Both the position numbers and the translations under genes were made by a program. Shown here piece after piece: positions 1 through 6,755 of a DNA stretch of 17,393 nucleotides. Numbering within the stretch: the first letter of the stretch is position 1; every line of letters begins with the position of its first letter. The DNA comes from Darwinibacter acetoxidans_A (GTDB lineage: Bacteria; Bacillota; Limnochordia; Darwinibacteriales; Darwinibacteriaceae): assembly GCA_041936745.1 (NCBI GenBank), contig JBHGWS010000030.1, forward strand, positions 1-17,393, in the 5' to 3' direction. Under the pieces are notes generated by a model. That model was not told the origin of the DNA. It saw only the letters and a program-made list of their open reading frames with translations, and made no database searches.

Positions 1-2
1 TA

Positions 3-32
3 GTTAAACTGGAATGGATCGGTATCCGCTGA
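3..32 (+). CDS. 3' end of an upstream gene (fragment)
   Basis: An open frame runs in from the left edge and reads VKLEWIGIR before a TGA at 30-32. It stops 15 nt before the start of the sugar kinase gene, and the kinase's Shine-Dalgarno lies in that gap, so the two would form one operon. Only nine codons are visible and the family cannot be named. The other two forward frames are closed by stops at 1-3 and 5-7. Confidence 0.35.
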   Translation, partial: VKLEWIGIR

Positions 33-47
33 GAAGGAGGCGTTTTA

Positions 48-1052
48 ATGTATTTAGGAGTAGACGGCGGCGGCACTAAAACCGACTTTTTATTAATCGA
101 CGGGGAAGGCAGCATAAAAGCTCATGTACGCTCTCCCACCAGCCATTATTTGCAGATCGGCATGACGGCGGCCCAGGATATTATCCGCCGGGGGATTACT
201 AAGGCTTGTGAGCTGGCGGGCATTGGCCTGCCTGATATAAGATATTCCTTTTTAGGCCTGCCCGGCTTTGGCGAAGACTTACAGGGGGCGGCGGAGCATG
301 AAAGGCACATGAAAGAAATCTTAGGCGGGAATCTGCAGTGCGGCAATGATGTGGAGGCCGGTTGGGCCGGTTCTTTGGCCTGCCTGCCCGGCATCAACCT
401 AGTGTGCGGCACGGGCGCCATCGGCTTTGGCAAGGATACTTTAGGTAATGCGGCGCGCTCCAGCGGTTGGGGTTATTTCTGCGGTGATGAAGGTTCGGCC
501 CACTGGTTGGGCAAAAAGGTTATTGAGCTCTTCAGTAAACAGTCCGATTTCCGGCTGCCGAAAACACCGCTTTACGAAATCACTAAAAAGACATTGGGGC
601 TGCAGCGCGATTTTGATTTAATCGATTATGTCCACTTTGAACTGAAAATGGAAAGGGATCAAATCGCCGGTTTGGCCCAAATCATGCAGGAAGCGGCCTC
701 AGCCGGCGACAGCAATGCAATTGAGGCTTACAAAACAGCGGCTTACGAAAACAGCTTGACGGTCAAGGCCATTTTAAGCCAGTTAAAATTCGACCCTTCC
801 GCTGAAGTCACCGTGTCTTATTCAGGCGGGGTGTTTAAAGCGGGCGATCTGATCTTAAAACCACTGCGCTCCTACCTCGAGTCAAGCAATGTTGTCTTGG
901 CCAAACCCCTTTTGGAGCCGATTTTAGGCGCCGCTTTATATGCGGTTATCCTGGAAGAGCCGAACAAAGATTACCCTCAAGCATTGTTCGAAAGGCTGAA
1001 AGAGCAGCAGGCAGCAGGTGCCTTATCTGAGCCTGCCCGTATTGAGGCTTAA
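48..1052 (+). CDS. BadF/BadG/BcrA/BcrD-family ATPase, N-acetylglucosamine-kinase-like sugar kinase
   Basis: A cytoplasmic 334-residue protein of the ASKHA fold, the group that contains N-acetylglucosamine kinase (NAGK) and the BadF-type ATPases. Seen: the N-terminal phosphate-1 motif VDGGGTKT (about residues 5-12), an ND pair (100-101) at the position of the catalytic aspartate of NAGK-like enzymes, the phosphate-2 motif CGTGAIG (120-126), and the GWGYFCGDEGSAHWLG stretch (140-155) typical of the BadF/NAGK group. Length fits single-domain NAGK-like kinases and is not the multi-domain radical-enzyme activator form. No CxxC cluster for an iron-sulfur centre is seen, which argues against a dehydratase activator. 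Start ATG 48 follows AGAAGGAGG with suitable spacing. An upstream gene ends 15 nt before it. Likely role: ATP-dependent phosphorylation of an amino sugar, for example in cell-wall recycling; the substrate is inferred only from family. Confidence 0.85.
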   Translation: MYLGVDGGGTKTDFLLIDGEGSIKAHVRSPTSHYLQIGMTAAQDIIRRGITKACELAGIGLPDIRYSFLGLPGFGEDLQGAAEHERHMKEILGGNLQCGNDVEAGWAGSLACLPGINLVCGTGAIGFGKDTLGNAARSSGWGYFCGDEGSAHWLGKKVIELFSKQSDFRLPKTPLYEITKKTLGLQRDFDLIDYVHFELKMERDQIAGLAQIMQEAASAGDSNAIEAYKTAAYENSLTVKAILSQLKFDPSAEVTVSYSGGVFKAGDLILKPLRSYLESSNVVLAKPLLEPILGAALYAVILEEPNKDYPQALFERLKEQQAAGALSEPARIEA

Positions 1053-1087
1053 ACACCATTAATCTGTAAACTGTAAACAAAACGGCT

Positions 1088-1113
1088 GAAAAAGGCACTT
1101 CGGGGCCTTTTTC
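1088..1113 (+). terminator. Intrinsic terminator with UUCG tetraloop, after the BadF-type kinase
   Basis: GAAAAAGG pairs with CCTTTTTC, followed by C-G, one A/G mismatch and a C(TTCG)G tetraloop. The T-run forms the 3' arm of the stem, a common arrangement for Rho-independent terminators. It lies 35 nt after the kinase stop and separates it from the PfkB gene. Confidence 0.75.
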
Positions 1114-1201
1114 GCCTCTAAGCAGGAAAAACGGGCTTTAAGCTAAACTAATAGAAATGAATCAATTGCTAGGCAAGGTAAAGCTTCGAAGGGGGATCCC
1201 G

Positions 1202-2143
1202 TTGGTTGCAGCAGACGTGCTGGTGGTGGGCGATGTCTTAATGGATTATCAGTATTTGGTTGAAAAGATTCCTTTGGCGGGCGATGAGGAAAAGATTAAA
1301 GGTGCCGGCAAAAGCATCGGCGGCTCTGCTTTGAATGCCGCTTTGGCCCTGCAGTGGCAGGGCGTTAACTGTGCCTTTGGCGGTTATGTGGGGCGGGATG
1401 AAGCCGGCAGCTTCATTGTGGGCGAATTGAAGAAAATAGGTTTAAACCTAAGTGCCCTGCAGTACGGGGAAAGGACAGGTTACTGTTTGACCATGATCGA
1501 TAAAACCGGTGAGCGGACGATGTTTGCCGATCGGGCCGCCTCGGAAAAACCTCTTGAGTTCACACCGGGTCTCAAACAACTTCTTGCCGGTGTCCGGCTC
1601 TTTTTCTTGACAGGCTACTACTTGGTTAAAGAAAAGCAGGCGGAGTTTTCGCTGAAGGCGGCGCGCCGCGTTAAAGATGGAGGCGGGCTTGTCGCTTTAG
1701 ATCCTTCACCTGATATCGGCCTTGTAGATCCCGCCACACTGGCCAGGATGTTCTCCCTGACGGATATCATTCTGCCCAATGAAAGGGAACTTGCGGTGCT
1801 GGCTGGAACAAACTGCCAAAAGAAGGCGGTTGAATTTTTAATGGCCGAGGTTCCCTGCATCGGTTTGAAACTCGGCCCCCGTGGTTCGCTTTTAAGCCTG
1901 CGGCAGGGTTTTAAGCTGCCCGGCGGCGGAGTTTTAACGGAAAACAAGGTTTGGCGTGAAGCGGCCGCGGAAATAAAGCCCGTTGATACGACCGGTGCAG
2001 GCGATGCCTTTAACGGCGGCTTCCTTGCCTCTTTTTTAAAAAAAGAAAGTCCCCCACAGTGGCTGAAAACCGCCAATGCCCTGGCCGCCGAAGTAATTAA
2101 GCGGCAGGGGGCCGCAACTTTCTACTTCGAAAAAGGCTTTTAA
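1202..2143 (+). CDS. PfkB-family carbohydrate kinase (ribokinase-like)
   Basis: Cytoplasmic sugar or nucleoside kinase of the ribokinase/PfkB fold. Seen: the N-terminal VVGDVLMD strand, the GGSALNAA motif (PfkB signature 1 region), TGYCLTMID followed by GERTMF typical of sugar-binding lid strands, and the C-terminal signature DTTGAGDAFNGGF containing the catalytic base Asp and the anion hole. The start is a judgement. TTG 1202 has AAGGGGG six nt upstream and gives a 313-residue protein beginning directly before the first conserved strand. The in-frame ATG at 1157 would add 15 unconserved residues and has no Shine-Dalgarno. The gene is convergent with the HD-domain gene and their stop codons overlap (2140-2143). 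Substrate is not determinable from sequence; the ribokinase GGKGANQA form is absent. Confidence 0.87.
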   Translation: MVAADVLVVGDVLMDYQYLVEKIPLAGDEEKIKGAGKSIGGSALNAALALQWQGVNCAFGGYVGRDEAGSFIVGELKKIGLNLSALQYGERTGYCLTMIDKTGERTMFADRAASEKPLEFTPGLKQLLAGVRLFFLTGYYLVKEKQAEFSLKAARRVKDGGGLVALDPSPDIGLVDPATLARMFSLTDIILPNERELAVLAGTNCQKKAVEFLMAEVPCIGLKLGPRGSLLSLRQGFKLPGGGVLTENKVWREAAAEIKPVDTTGAGDAFNGGFLASFLKKESPPQWLKTANALAAEVIKRQGAATFYFEKGF

Positions 2144-2685
2144 AGGCCTAACTCCTCGCTGATTTCCCGCATCGCTTGCAAGCCGACTGCAATAAATTCC
2201 TCCAGTTCCAGGCCGATATCCGTGCAGGTGGCAATAATGGCGCGGTCCGCGCCCCGGGCGAAGCTTTTTTCCCGGAAGCGGTTTAAGACAAACTCAACGT
2301 CAATTGCGGCAAGTTTCTTCTGAGGATGGATCAAAGCCGCAGCCACAATTAAGCCCGTTAAAGGATCTGTGGCGTACAGGGCCTTATCCATTGGAGATTG
2401 GCGGGGTCCTTTTTCTGCGTGGGCTAGGACTGCTTGGATGATGCTGGGCTTGACGCCTTCTGATTCTAAGAGCTTCGCGCCTATCAGCGCATGCTTATTT
2501 GGGTTATCCTTCGTTTGATCGTAATCAATATCGTGCAGCAGGCCTGCTAAGGCCCATTCTTCTTCATCTTCGCCCATGTGGCGGGCTAAATGGCGCATGA
2601 TTGCTTCTGCGGCCAAGAGATGCTTAATTAAATTCTTTGTCTTGACATGTTCCTTCACTAAAGCAAGTGCTGTTTCTCGCTCCAT
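2140..2685 (-). CDS. HD-domain (HDIG-type) phosphohydrolase
   Basis: A 181-residue cytoplasmic protein of the HD superfamily of metal-dependent phosphohydrolases. Metal-ligand candidates in order are His22, the His51-Asp52 doublet in GLLHDIDYD, His65, His89 and Asp107 in ATDPLTGLI. The whole chain is one HD domain with no partner domain, as in many small bacterial HD proteins. Start ATG 2685 is preceded by GAGGAGG. It is the second gene of an operon, 29 nt after the MBL-fold gene. Known members hydrolyse nucleotides or phosphodiesters; the substrate here is unknown. Confidence 0.82.
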   Translation of the reverse strand: MERETALALVKEHVKTKNLIKHLLAAEAIMRHLARHMGEDEEEWALAGLLHDIDYDQTKDNPNKHALIGAKLLESEGVKPSIIQAVLAHAEKGPRQSPMDKALYATDPLTGLIVAAALIHPQKKLAAIDVEFVLNRFREKSFARGADRAIIATCTDIGLELEEFIAVGLQAMREISEELGL

Positions 2686-2714
2686 GCTGCTGCCTCCTCT
2701 GATTTTAATCTGCC

Positions 2715-3659
2715 TTAAAACTTCCTGTAGCGGATTTTACCTGCGGGGAAGGTGATTGTCGATCCCGCGTTATTATTAAAAAAGGTTGTACCTAAATGGC
2801 CGGCTAAAATACAAGCGCTGCTCAGGCCGGTGCAGTGCGAGACACCGACTTTTTCAATGCCGATTGCTTTAATCTCCCGGACGGTAGCGGCCATTCTCTC
2901 TTTACTTGCGCCGTAGAGGTGAGTGCCGCCGATTACCAGGTGGACATCTGCCATGCCGGTTATGTTTTGCGCCCGGCGGATAGTATTGATCATACCCCTG
3001 TGGGCACAGCCTAAGATAATGATCAGGCCTAAGTTTGTTTTGATAAAAATGGCTTGGTCATCGATGATTTCTGTATCTTTTTTAAACTTTTTACCTCGGC
3101 CGGGAAAGCGAAGTTCTTCTTCCGAAACGGCAGGCCCCCTGTCTCCTGCGGGCATTTCTCTAAAAAAGCCTTCACCGATTGTTTCAAAATCATTCACCAG
3201 GGGTATTTCACCGCTGATGACAACGTCTTCACTCAGCCAAACGGGCTCTTTGTTGAAGGAAAATCGGGCCCCGAACCGAGCCAGCTCTTCTTCGGTAAAC
3301 GGGCAGCCGAAACTTCCCGTGCCCCGGGTGTACTGGGGAGCCATCGCTTGGGGGTGGCAGATGACCTCTAGCTCTTTTCCCTTGGTTTGGTAAAAGTGTT
3401 CTTGGAAAAATTCTCTTAAGCCGCCCGTGTGATCTTGGTGGCCGTGGCTTAATACCAGATAATCAATATCTTTTGGGGCAACGCCCATCGCTCTCATGTT
3501 GTGCAGCAGCACACCCTGGTTGCCGGCCCCCGTGTCAAAAAGAATATTTAGATCCGGCAGGTTTAAATAAATACTCAAACCCCATTCCGCCATCACATTG
3601 GAAACGCTCGCGGTGTTATCGATCAAAGCCTTGATTGTAATATCCTCTACATTGAGCAT
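2715..3659 (-). CDS. Metallo-beta-lactamase-fold hydrolase, RFAP-synthase-like (MJ0301-type) family
   Basis: A 314-residue protein with the MBL-fold metal-binding motif SHGHQDH (residues 71-77: His72, His74, Asp76, His77). It also has an upstream FDTG strand (41-44), GCAHRGMINT in the second metal region, then VIGGTHL and SHCTG near the C-terminus. This order matches the group often annotated in bacteria as 7,8-dihydropterin-6-methyl-4-(ribofuranosyl)aminobenzene-5'-phosphate synthase. That activity is not expected in a bacterium without methanopterin, so only the fold and hydrolase class should be trusted. No signal peptide. Start ATG 3659 follows TAGGAGGCC. First gene of an operon with the HD-domain gene. 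Confidence 0.82.
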   Translation of the reverse strand: MLNVEDITIKALIDNTASVSNVMAEWGLSIYLNLPDLNILFDTGAGNQGVLLHNMRAMGVAPKDIDYLVLSHGHQDHTGGLREFFQEHFYQTKGKELEVICHPQAMAPQYTRGTGSFGCPFTEEELARFGARFSFNKEPVWLSEDVVISGEIPLVNDFETIGEGFFREMPAGDRGPAVSEEELRFPGRGKKFKKDTEIIDDQAIFIKTNLGLIIILGCAHRGMINTIRRAQNITGMADVHLVIGGTHLYGASKERMAATVREIKAIGIEKVGVSHCTGLSSACILAGHLGTTFFNNNAGSTITFPAGKIRYRKF

Positions 3660-3735
3660 GGCAGGCCTCCTAGTCGTTTTCCCTTACAGGTTGATTCGAG
3701 CCGGCCGGGGCAGTTCCTTTTTTTAAAAGTTTTGC

Positions 3736-3762
3736 TTGACCTTTTTTTATTTTCATTATACT
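3736..3762 (+). promoter_or_regulatory. Probable sigma-A promoter of the padR/half-permease operon
   Basis: TTGACC at 3736-3741 and TATACT at 3757-3762, separated by 15 nt. Shifting the -10 to TACTAT at 3759-3764 gives a 17-nt spacer. The stretch is A+T-rich and lies 59-85 nt before the PadR start codon. Confidence 0.55.
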
Positions 3763-3797
3763 ATATGCTTAAGGTATATAGTGCCTATGCATATAGT
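3760..3797 (+). promoter_or_regulatory. Operator-like palindrome overlapping the -10, probable PadR site
   Basis: ACTATAT (3760-3766) and ATATAGT (3776-3782) form a perfect 7-bp inverted repeat with a 9-nt spacer. A third copy, GCATATAGT (3789-3797), pairs perfectly over 9 bp with ACTATATGC (3760-3768). The two ATATAGT copies are 15 nt apart on the same strand. The first arm overlaps the -10 box, the usual place for an autorepressor. That PadR binds here is inferred from position and from the symmetric AT-rich sites known for PadR proteins. Confidence 0.55.
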
Positions 3798-3820
3798 CGA
3801 ACAGTTGGGAGGGAGACAAA

Positions 3821-4174
3821 ATGTTTCAACCGGGCCGGTACGGCAGGGGCAGCGGCTGGATTGAGGCCTGCCTGCTCTGTTTGTTGAAAGAAGAGAAGTC
3901 CTATGGCTACAGCCTGATGGAAAAACTGAATACTATGGGGTTTACGGCGGAGCCTTTTAATATTTCCGTCATCTACCGCAATTTGCGCAGCATGGAAAAA
4001 AGGCAGTTGGTGGCATCCTTTTGGGCCGCCAGTGAGCGGGGGCCGGATAAGCGGATGTACGAGATTACGCAAAAAGGGGAAAAAGCGCTGAAGGAATGGA
4101 TTCGCTTTTTAAAAAAGCGGCAGCAGCTGTTGCAGGCAGTAATCGACAAATACGAGAGTATGCATCTTGAGTAA
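3821..4174 (+). CDS. PadR-family transcriptional regulator
   Basis: A 117-residue DNA-binding protein with the PadR winged-helix: IEACLLCLLKEEKSYGYSL (helices 1-2), FNISVIYRNLRSMEKRQLV (recognition helix and turn) and the wing followed by YEITQKGEKALKEW. A short C-terminal helix for dimerisation follows. The length is that of a subfamily-1 PadR without a long C-terminal domain. Start ATG 3821 follows GGGAGGGAG. The downstream half-permease starts 14 nt after its stop, so it very probably controls that transporter and itself through the palindrome at 3760-3797. The inducer is unknown. Confidence 0.92.
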   Translation: MFQPGRYGRGSGWIEACLLCLLKEEKSYGYSLMEKLNTMGFTAEPFNISVIYRNLRSMEKRQLVASFWAASERGPDKRMYEITQKGEKALKEWIRFLKKRQQLLQAVIDKYESMHLE

Positions 4175-4188
4175 AGTGGGGGGATTCC

Positions 4189-4668
4189 ATGCAGAATATA
4201 ATTTTTTATGGGCTGGCGTTGGTTTTACTTTCAATTTCATTTTTTAAAGATCGGGCTAAAACTAAAAAGTCCCTGGTCAAGGCCTGGCGGTCTTTTGAAA
4301 ACATTCTGCCGCAGATGCTCGCTATGATTTTTGGCATCGGCTTAATTATCGCTTTTTTAAGCCCGGAGTTGATCAGCCAAGTCATCGGCGGTTCTTCCGG
4401 TTGGTGGGGAGTTGTTTTGGCGGCCGTGCTCGGTTCGGTCACTTTGATTCCAGCTTTCGTGGCTTTTCCCATGGCTGCCATCCTGCTGCAAAACGGGGCC
4501 GGCTACATGCAGCTGAGTGCTTTTGTTTCCACTCTGACGATGGTGGGGGTCTTGACCGTTCCTTTGGAAATCAAGTTTTTCGGCAGGAAGTTTACAATAA
4601 TTCGAAACAGCACCGCTTTCCTCTTCTCTTTTCTGGTGGCGCTGCTGATTGGAAAGGTGATGGGCTGA
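4189..4668 (+). CDS. Half-permease, N-terminal half of a split PF03773 (DUF318/ArsP-type) permease
   Basis: A 159-residue inner-membrane protein with about five hydrophobic segments. The stretch GSVTLIPAFVAFPMAAILL, followed by STLTMVGVLTVPLEIKFFG, is characteristic of the predicted-permease family that includes ArsP. Characterised single-chain members contain both halves; here each half is its own gene. It contains no cysteine. Start ATG 4189 follows GTGGGGGGATTCC. The second half begins 1 nt after its stop, so translation is likely coupled. The two halves share the core pattern GxxGxxGxLLAxxLGS...PxxVxFPxAAxxx, which suggests they arose by duplication. Substrate unknown. Confidence 0.8.
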   Translation: MQNIIFYGLALVLLSISFFKDRAKTKKSLVKAWRSFENILPQMLAMIFGIGLIIAFLSPELISQVIGGSSGWWGVVLAAVLGSVTLIPAFVAFPMAAILLQNGAGYMQLSAFVSTLTMVGVLTVPLEIKFFGRKFTIIRNSTAFLFSFLVALLIGKVMG

Positions 4669-4669
4669 G

Positions 4670-5200
4670 TTGGAACTGCTTAAAAAGTACTCTATTTTTT
4701 TGGTGGTCGTAGTTCTTTTAGGTTTAACGTTTCTGTGGGATGGGGAAGTGGGCAGAGAAGCCGTGTCTACGGTGAAGTTCAGCCTGAAAGAGATGCTGAT
4801 TATCCTACCGCCCGTTTTTATACTTTTAGGGCTCTTGGATGTCTGGGTGCCCAGGGATACCATGGTGAAGTTTATGGGTGAAGGCTCAGGCTTTGTCGGT
4901 GCGCTGCTGGCGTTTTTCCTCGGTTCGGCCGCGGCGGGGCCCCTTTACGTGGTTTTCCCCGTGGCGGCGGCTTTTATGAAAAAAGATGTGAAATTCGCCA
5001 ACATCTTGATTTTAATCGGCGCTTGGTCGGCGACTAAAATCCCCATGGTGCTTTTTGAATACGGGGCTTTGGGGCCCCAGTTCACTTTGGCCCGACTGTT
5101 GATTAATATCCCCATAGTTTTGGTGATAGCTTATGTGCTCAATAGGGCCTTAGGCCAAAGTGAAATAGAGAGAATTTACTTGTTGGCAAAAGATAGTTAA
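4670..5200 (+). CDS. Half-permease, C-terminal half of a split PF03773 (DUF318/ArsP-type) permease
   Basis: A 176-residue membrane protein with about five hydrophobic segments. The FLGSAAAGPLYVVFPVAAAF motif, followed by GAWSATKIPMVLFE, marks the second repeat of the predicted-permease family. Start is TTG 4670, directly behind the first half's TGA (4666-4668), with AAGGTGA about 10 nt upstream inside the first gene; no ATG or GTG fits better. It has no cysteine, which speaks against the thiol coordination of trivalent arsenicals described for ArsP. The two halves probably assemble into one transporter under PadR control. Confidence 0.8.
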   Translation: MELLKKYSIFLVVVVLLGLTFLWDGEVGREAVSTVKFSLKEMLIILPPVFILLGLLDVWVPRDTMVKFMGEGSGFVGALLAFFLGSAAAGPLYVVFPVAAAFMKKDVKFANILILIGAWSATKIPMVLFEYGALGPQFTLARLLINIPIVLVIAYVLNRALGQSEIERIYLLAKDS

Positions 5201-5305
5201 TAATCTTTGTTTTATCTTTTTAGCTGCAGGGACTTTCTAACAAATGTGGAAACCCCAGGATAGGGCTTGTTGAAAAAGTTTTTTTGCGGAAATCAAATAA
5301 ATAGT
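5201..5305. other. Non-coding stretch after the half-permease operon
   Basis: A+T-rich sequence without a credible gene. A weak nested hairpin is possible (AACAA at 5239-5243 with TTGTT near 5267-5271, and CCC/GGG inside), followed by GAAAAAG and a T7 run. It could end the half-permease transcript, but the stem is poor. The GGGCTTGTTGAAAAAG string resembles sequence often seen at insertion-sequence ends; no partner end was found. Confidence 0.3.
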
Positions 5306-5334
5306 TTGACAAATCAAAACTACCATAGTATAAT
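5306..5334 (+). promoter_or_regulatory. Perfect-consensus sigma-A promoter
   Basis: TTGACA at 5306-5311 and TATAAT at 5329-5334 with exactly 17 nt between them, the best promoter match I see in the window. Transcription would start near 5341. The next convincing gene, the EamA transporter, starts at 5758, leaving an untranslated leader of roughly 415 nt. Confidence 0.8.
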
Positions 5335-5374
5335 TCAGTTAAGCTTTCCTGTGAAGGCTGAATCAGGCTGGGGG

Positions 5375-5455
5375 GTGATAAAAGTTTTGGCTGAGGCAGC
5401 GGCGCGGAGTATTAGGGCACCCGAGAAAATGAAAAGGGAGTGGGGGGCTCTATAA
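5375..5455 (+). CDS. Possible small ORF in the leader (26 codons)
   Basis: GTG at 5375 opens a 26-residue frame ending in MKREWGAL before TAA at 5453-5455, starting about 34 nt after the predicted transcription start. A G-run lies upstream but directly abuts the GTG, which is poor spacing for a ribosome site. It may be a leader peptide or chance. Confidence 0.15.
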   Translation: MIKVLAEAAARSIRAPEKMKREWGAL

Positions 5456-5638
5456 ATTACATACTTCGGCTGTCTTAGATTGTGCCTGTGTTCATTCTAT
5501 CTACTTACTGAAAAAATGCTTGGTTGGTGTGAGTATAGGCATGAAACAAAAGTTTCGGATTATGCAGTAAGCCGCTTTTGGGTTTTCAACCAAAAATAAA
5601 AAAATGATAGATCCACCTCCGGTGCGGCTTCTGCAGTT

Positions 5639-5697
5639 CCGGAACGATGAAAATGTTGCATGGACCTCGCTGTCAGACGGGGTCCATTTTCATCCGG
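5639..5697 (+). terminator. Large hairpin before the EamA gene, possible attenuator
   Basis: CCG/CGG, then GATGAAAA (5646-5653) with TTTTCATC (5687-5694), then after a 7-nt bulge TGGACCTCG (5661-5669) with CGGGGTCCA (5678-5686) around an 8-nt loop: about 20 bp in all. The inner stem followed by TTTT resembles an intrinsic terminator. Its position between a strong promoter and the coding start suggests conditional read-through, or the end of a separate RNA. No clear alternative antiterminator pairing was worked out. Confidence 0.45.
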
Positions 5698-5757
5698 CAG
5701 GAAAGGGAGCCAGGTTGGGGAATACCTTTAAAGAGAATAAATTTTCGGGGGGATTGT

Positions 5758-6681
5758 GTGGCTAAACTGCCTTATCTGGCTGCGGCCGGATCTGCCATTA
5801 TTTTCGGTTTTTCTTTTTTATTTACCAAAAATGCTTTGGCTAACTTAGCCGTCCTGCAGCTTTTAGGGCTGCGCTTTTTGTTGGCCGCTGTTTTTCTGGC
5901 CCTTTTACGCCTCTTGCAAATAATTAAGGTTGAAATTACCGCGGCTAAAATAAAGGGGCTGCTTCTTGTGGCGATCTTTCAACCGGTCCTTTATTTTTGC
6001 TTTGAAACGGTGGGCGTCAATCTTACCGCCGCCTCTTTGGCCGGCGTTATTATCTCCTTAATCCCTATGGTGGTGGCCCTGTTAGCGGTAATTTTTCTCA
6101 AAGAAGAACTTTCTTTTTTGCAGTGGCTCTCTGTTCTGGCATCCGTAGGCGGTGTCGTTTTGGTAACTCTGCCTTCGCTAAAAAGCGGCAGTGGGCAGCT
6201 TGCGGGCATTCTGGCCCTTTTGGGGGCAGTGCTCTGCGGTGCCTTATTCAACATCTATTCCAAAAGAGCATCGGCTGTTTCCTCGCCTGTAGAAGTAACT
6301 TACTTCATGATGTGGGTGGGCGCCGTTGTTTTTAATGGGGCGGGGCTTTTGGATTTTGCCAAAAAAGGTATCCCGGCCGCCTATTTTACACCCTTTGGCG
6401 ATTGGCAACTTCTTTTCCCCGTCCTCTATCTAGGCCTTTTTTCTTCCGTGGCCGCTTTCTTTTTAATGAACTATTCCCTGGCCAGGCTGGCGGCAAGCAA
6501 ATCCGCCGTTTTTATCAACCTAACGCCGGTGGTATCTGTTTTTGCCGGTGTGCTTTTTCGGGGGGAAAGCTTTACCGCCGTGCAGGTTTTAGGCTCCGCC
6601 GTGATCCTGGCGGGAGTTTGGGGAGTGAGCACCCTAACAGGGGACAAACGAGTGCAGAATAAAAAAACCGGTTTGTCTTAA
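5758..6681 (+). CDS. EamA/DMT-family transporter
   Basis: A 307-residue inner-membrane protein made of two EamA repeats (about residues 5-137 and 147-290) and about ten hydrophobic segments, the normal size for the drug/metabolite transporter superfamily. Typical patterns are the repeat ends PMVVALLAVIFLKEELSFLQ and PVVSVFAGVLFRGESFT, each with an acidic residue after the penultimate helix, and the SLxxxVAAFFLMNYSL stretch. Start GTG 5758 is chosen because GGGGGGA lies four nt upstream and the protein begins MAKLPYLAAAGSAIIFG, as the family does. A longer frame from ATG 5647 would have to translate the hairpin at 5639-5697 and adds a non-hydrophobic extension. Substrate unknown; members export amino acids and metabolites. 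Confidence 0.88.
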   Translation: MAKLPYLAAAGSAIIFGFSFLFTKNALANLAVLQLLGLRFLLAAVFLALLRLLQIIKVEITAAKIKGLLLVAIFQPVLYFCFETVGVNLTAASLAGVIISLIPMVVALLAVIFLKEELSFLQWLSVLASVGGVVLVTLPSLKSGSGQLAGILALLGAVLCGALFNIYSKRASAVSSPVEVTYFMMWVGAVVFNGAGLLDFAKKGIPAAYFTPFGDWQLLFPVLYLGLFSSVAAFFLMNYSLARLAASKSAVFINLTPVVSVFAGVLFRGESFTAVQVLGSAVILAGVWGVSTLTGDKRVQNKKTGLS

Positions 6682-6755
6682 GGAGGGATTCGCCAAAATT
6701 GGGGGAAATTAGGGAATTAACAGAGTAATTAATAAAATTTGGGAGGGGAAAAAGG

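Larger units (their letters stand above)
5341..5757 (+). ncRNA. Long leader or small-RNA candidate upstream of the EamA gene
   Basis: This stretch follows a consensus promoter and holds no recognised gene. Structure visible by eye includes GCATGAAAC AAAA GTTTC with a GGATT bulge before ATGC (about 5540-5566), a TTTTGG/CCAAAA hairpin near 5576-5595, and a large imperfect hairpin at 5639-5697. I could not match it to T-box, SAM, lysine, cobalamin, TPP, glycine, 6S, tmRNA or RNase P consensus elements. It may be an attenuated leader for the transporter or an independent RNA of about 350 nt. Confidence 0.35.

Noticed and set aside
2923..3393. Plus-strand ORFs opposite the MBL-fold gene
   Set aside because: Shadow frames of a gene with clear catalytic motifs; no ribosome site or recognisable domain.
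4357..4863. Minus-strand ORF across both half-permeases
   Set aside because: Antisense to conserved membrane-protein sequence, low-complexity product, no start signal.
5257..5276. Insertion-sequence end (GGGCTTGTTGAAAAAG-like string)
   Set aside because: It resembles common IS terminal sequence, but no inverted partner, target duplication or transposase remnant is visible in the window.
5267..5455. 62-codon ORF starting with TTG 5267
   Set aside because: It begins upstream of and reads through the consensus promoter, has no ribosome site and resembles nothing known; only the short GTG frame after the promoter is kept as a weak possibility.
5647..5757. N-terminal extension of the EamA transporter from ATG 5647
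   Set aside because: It would translate the 5639-5697 hairpin, gives a non-hydrophobic extension unlike the family, and lacks a ribosome site; GTG 5758 has GGGGGGA ahead of it.
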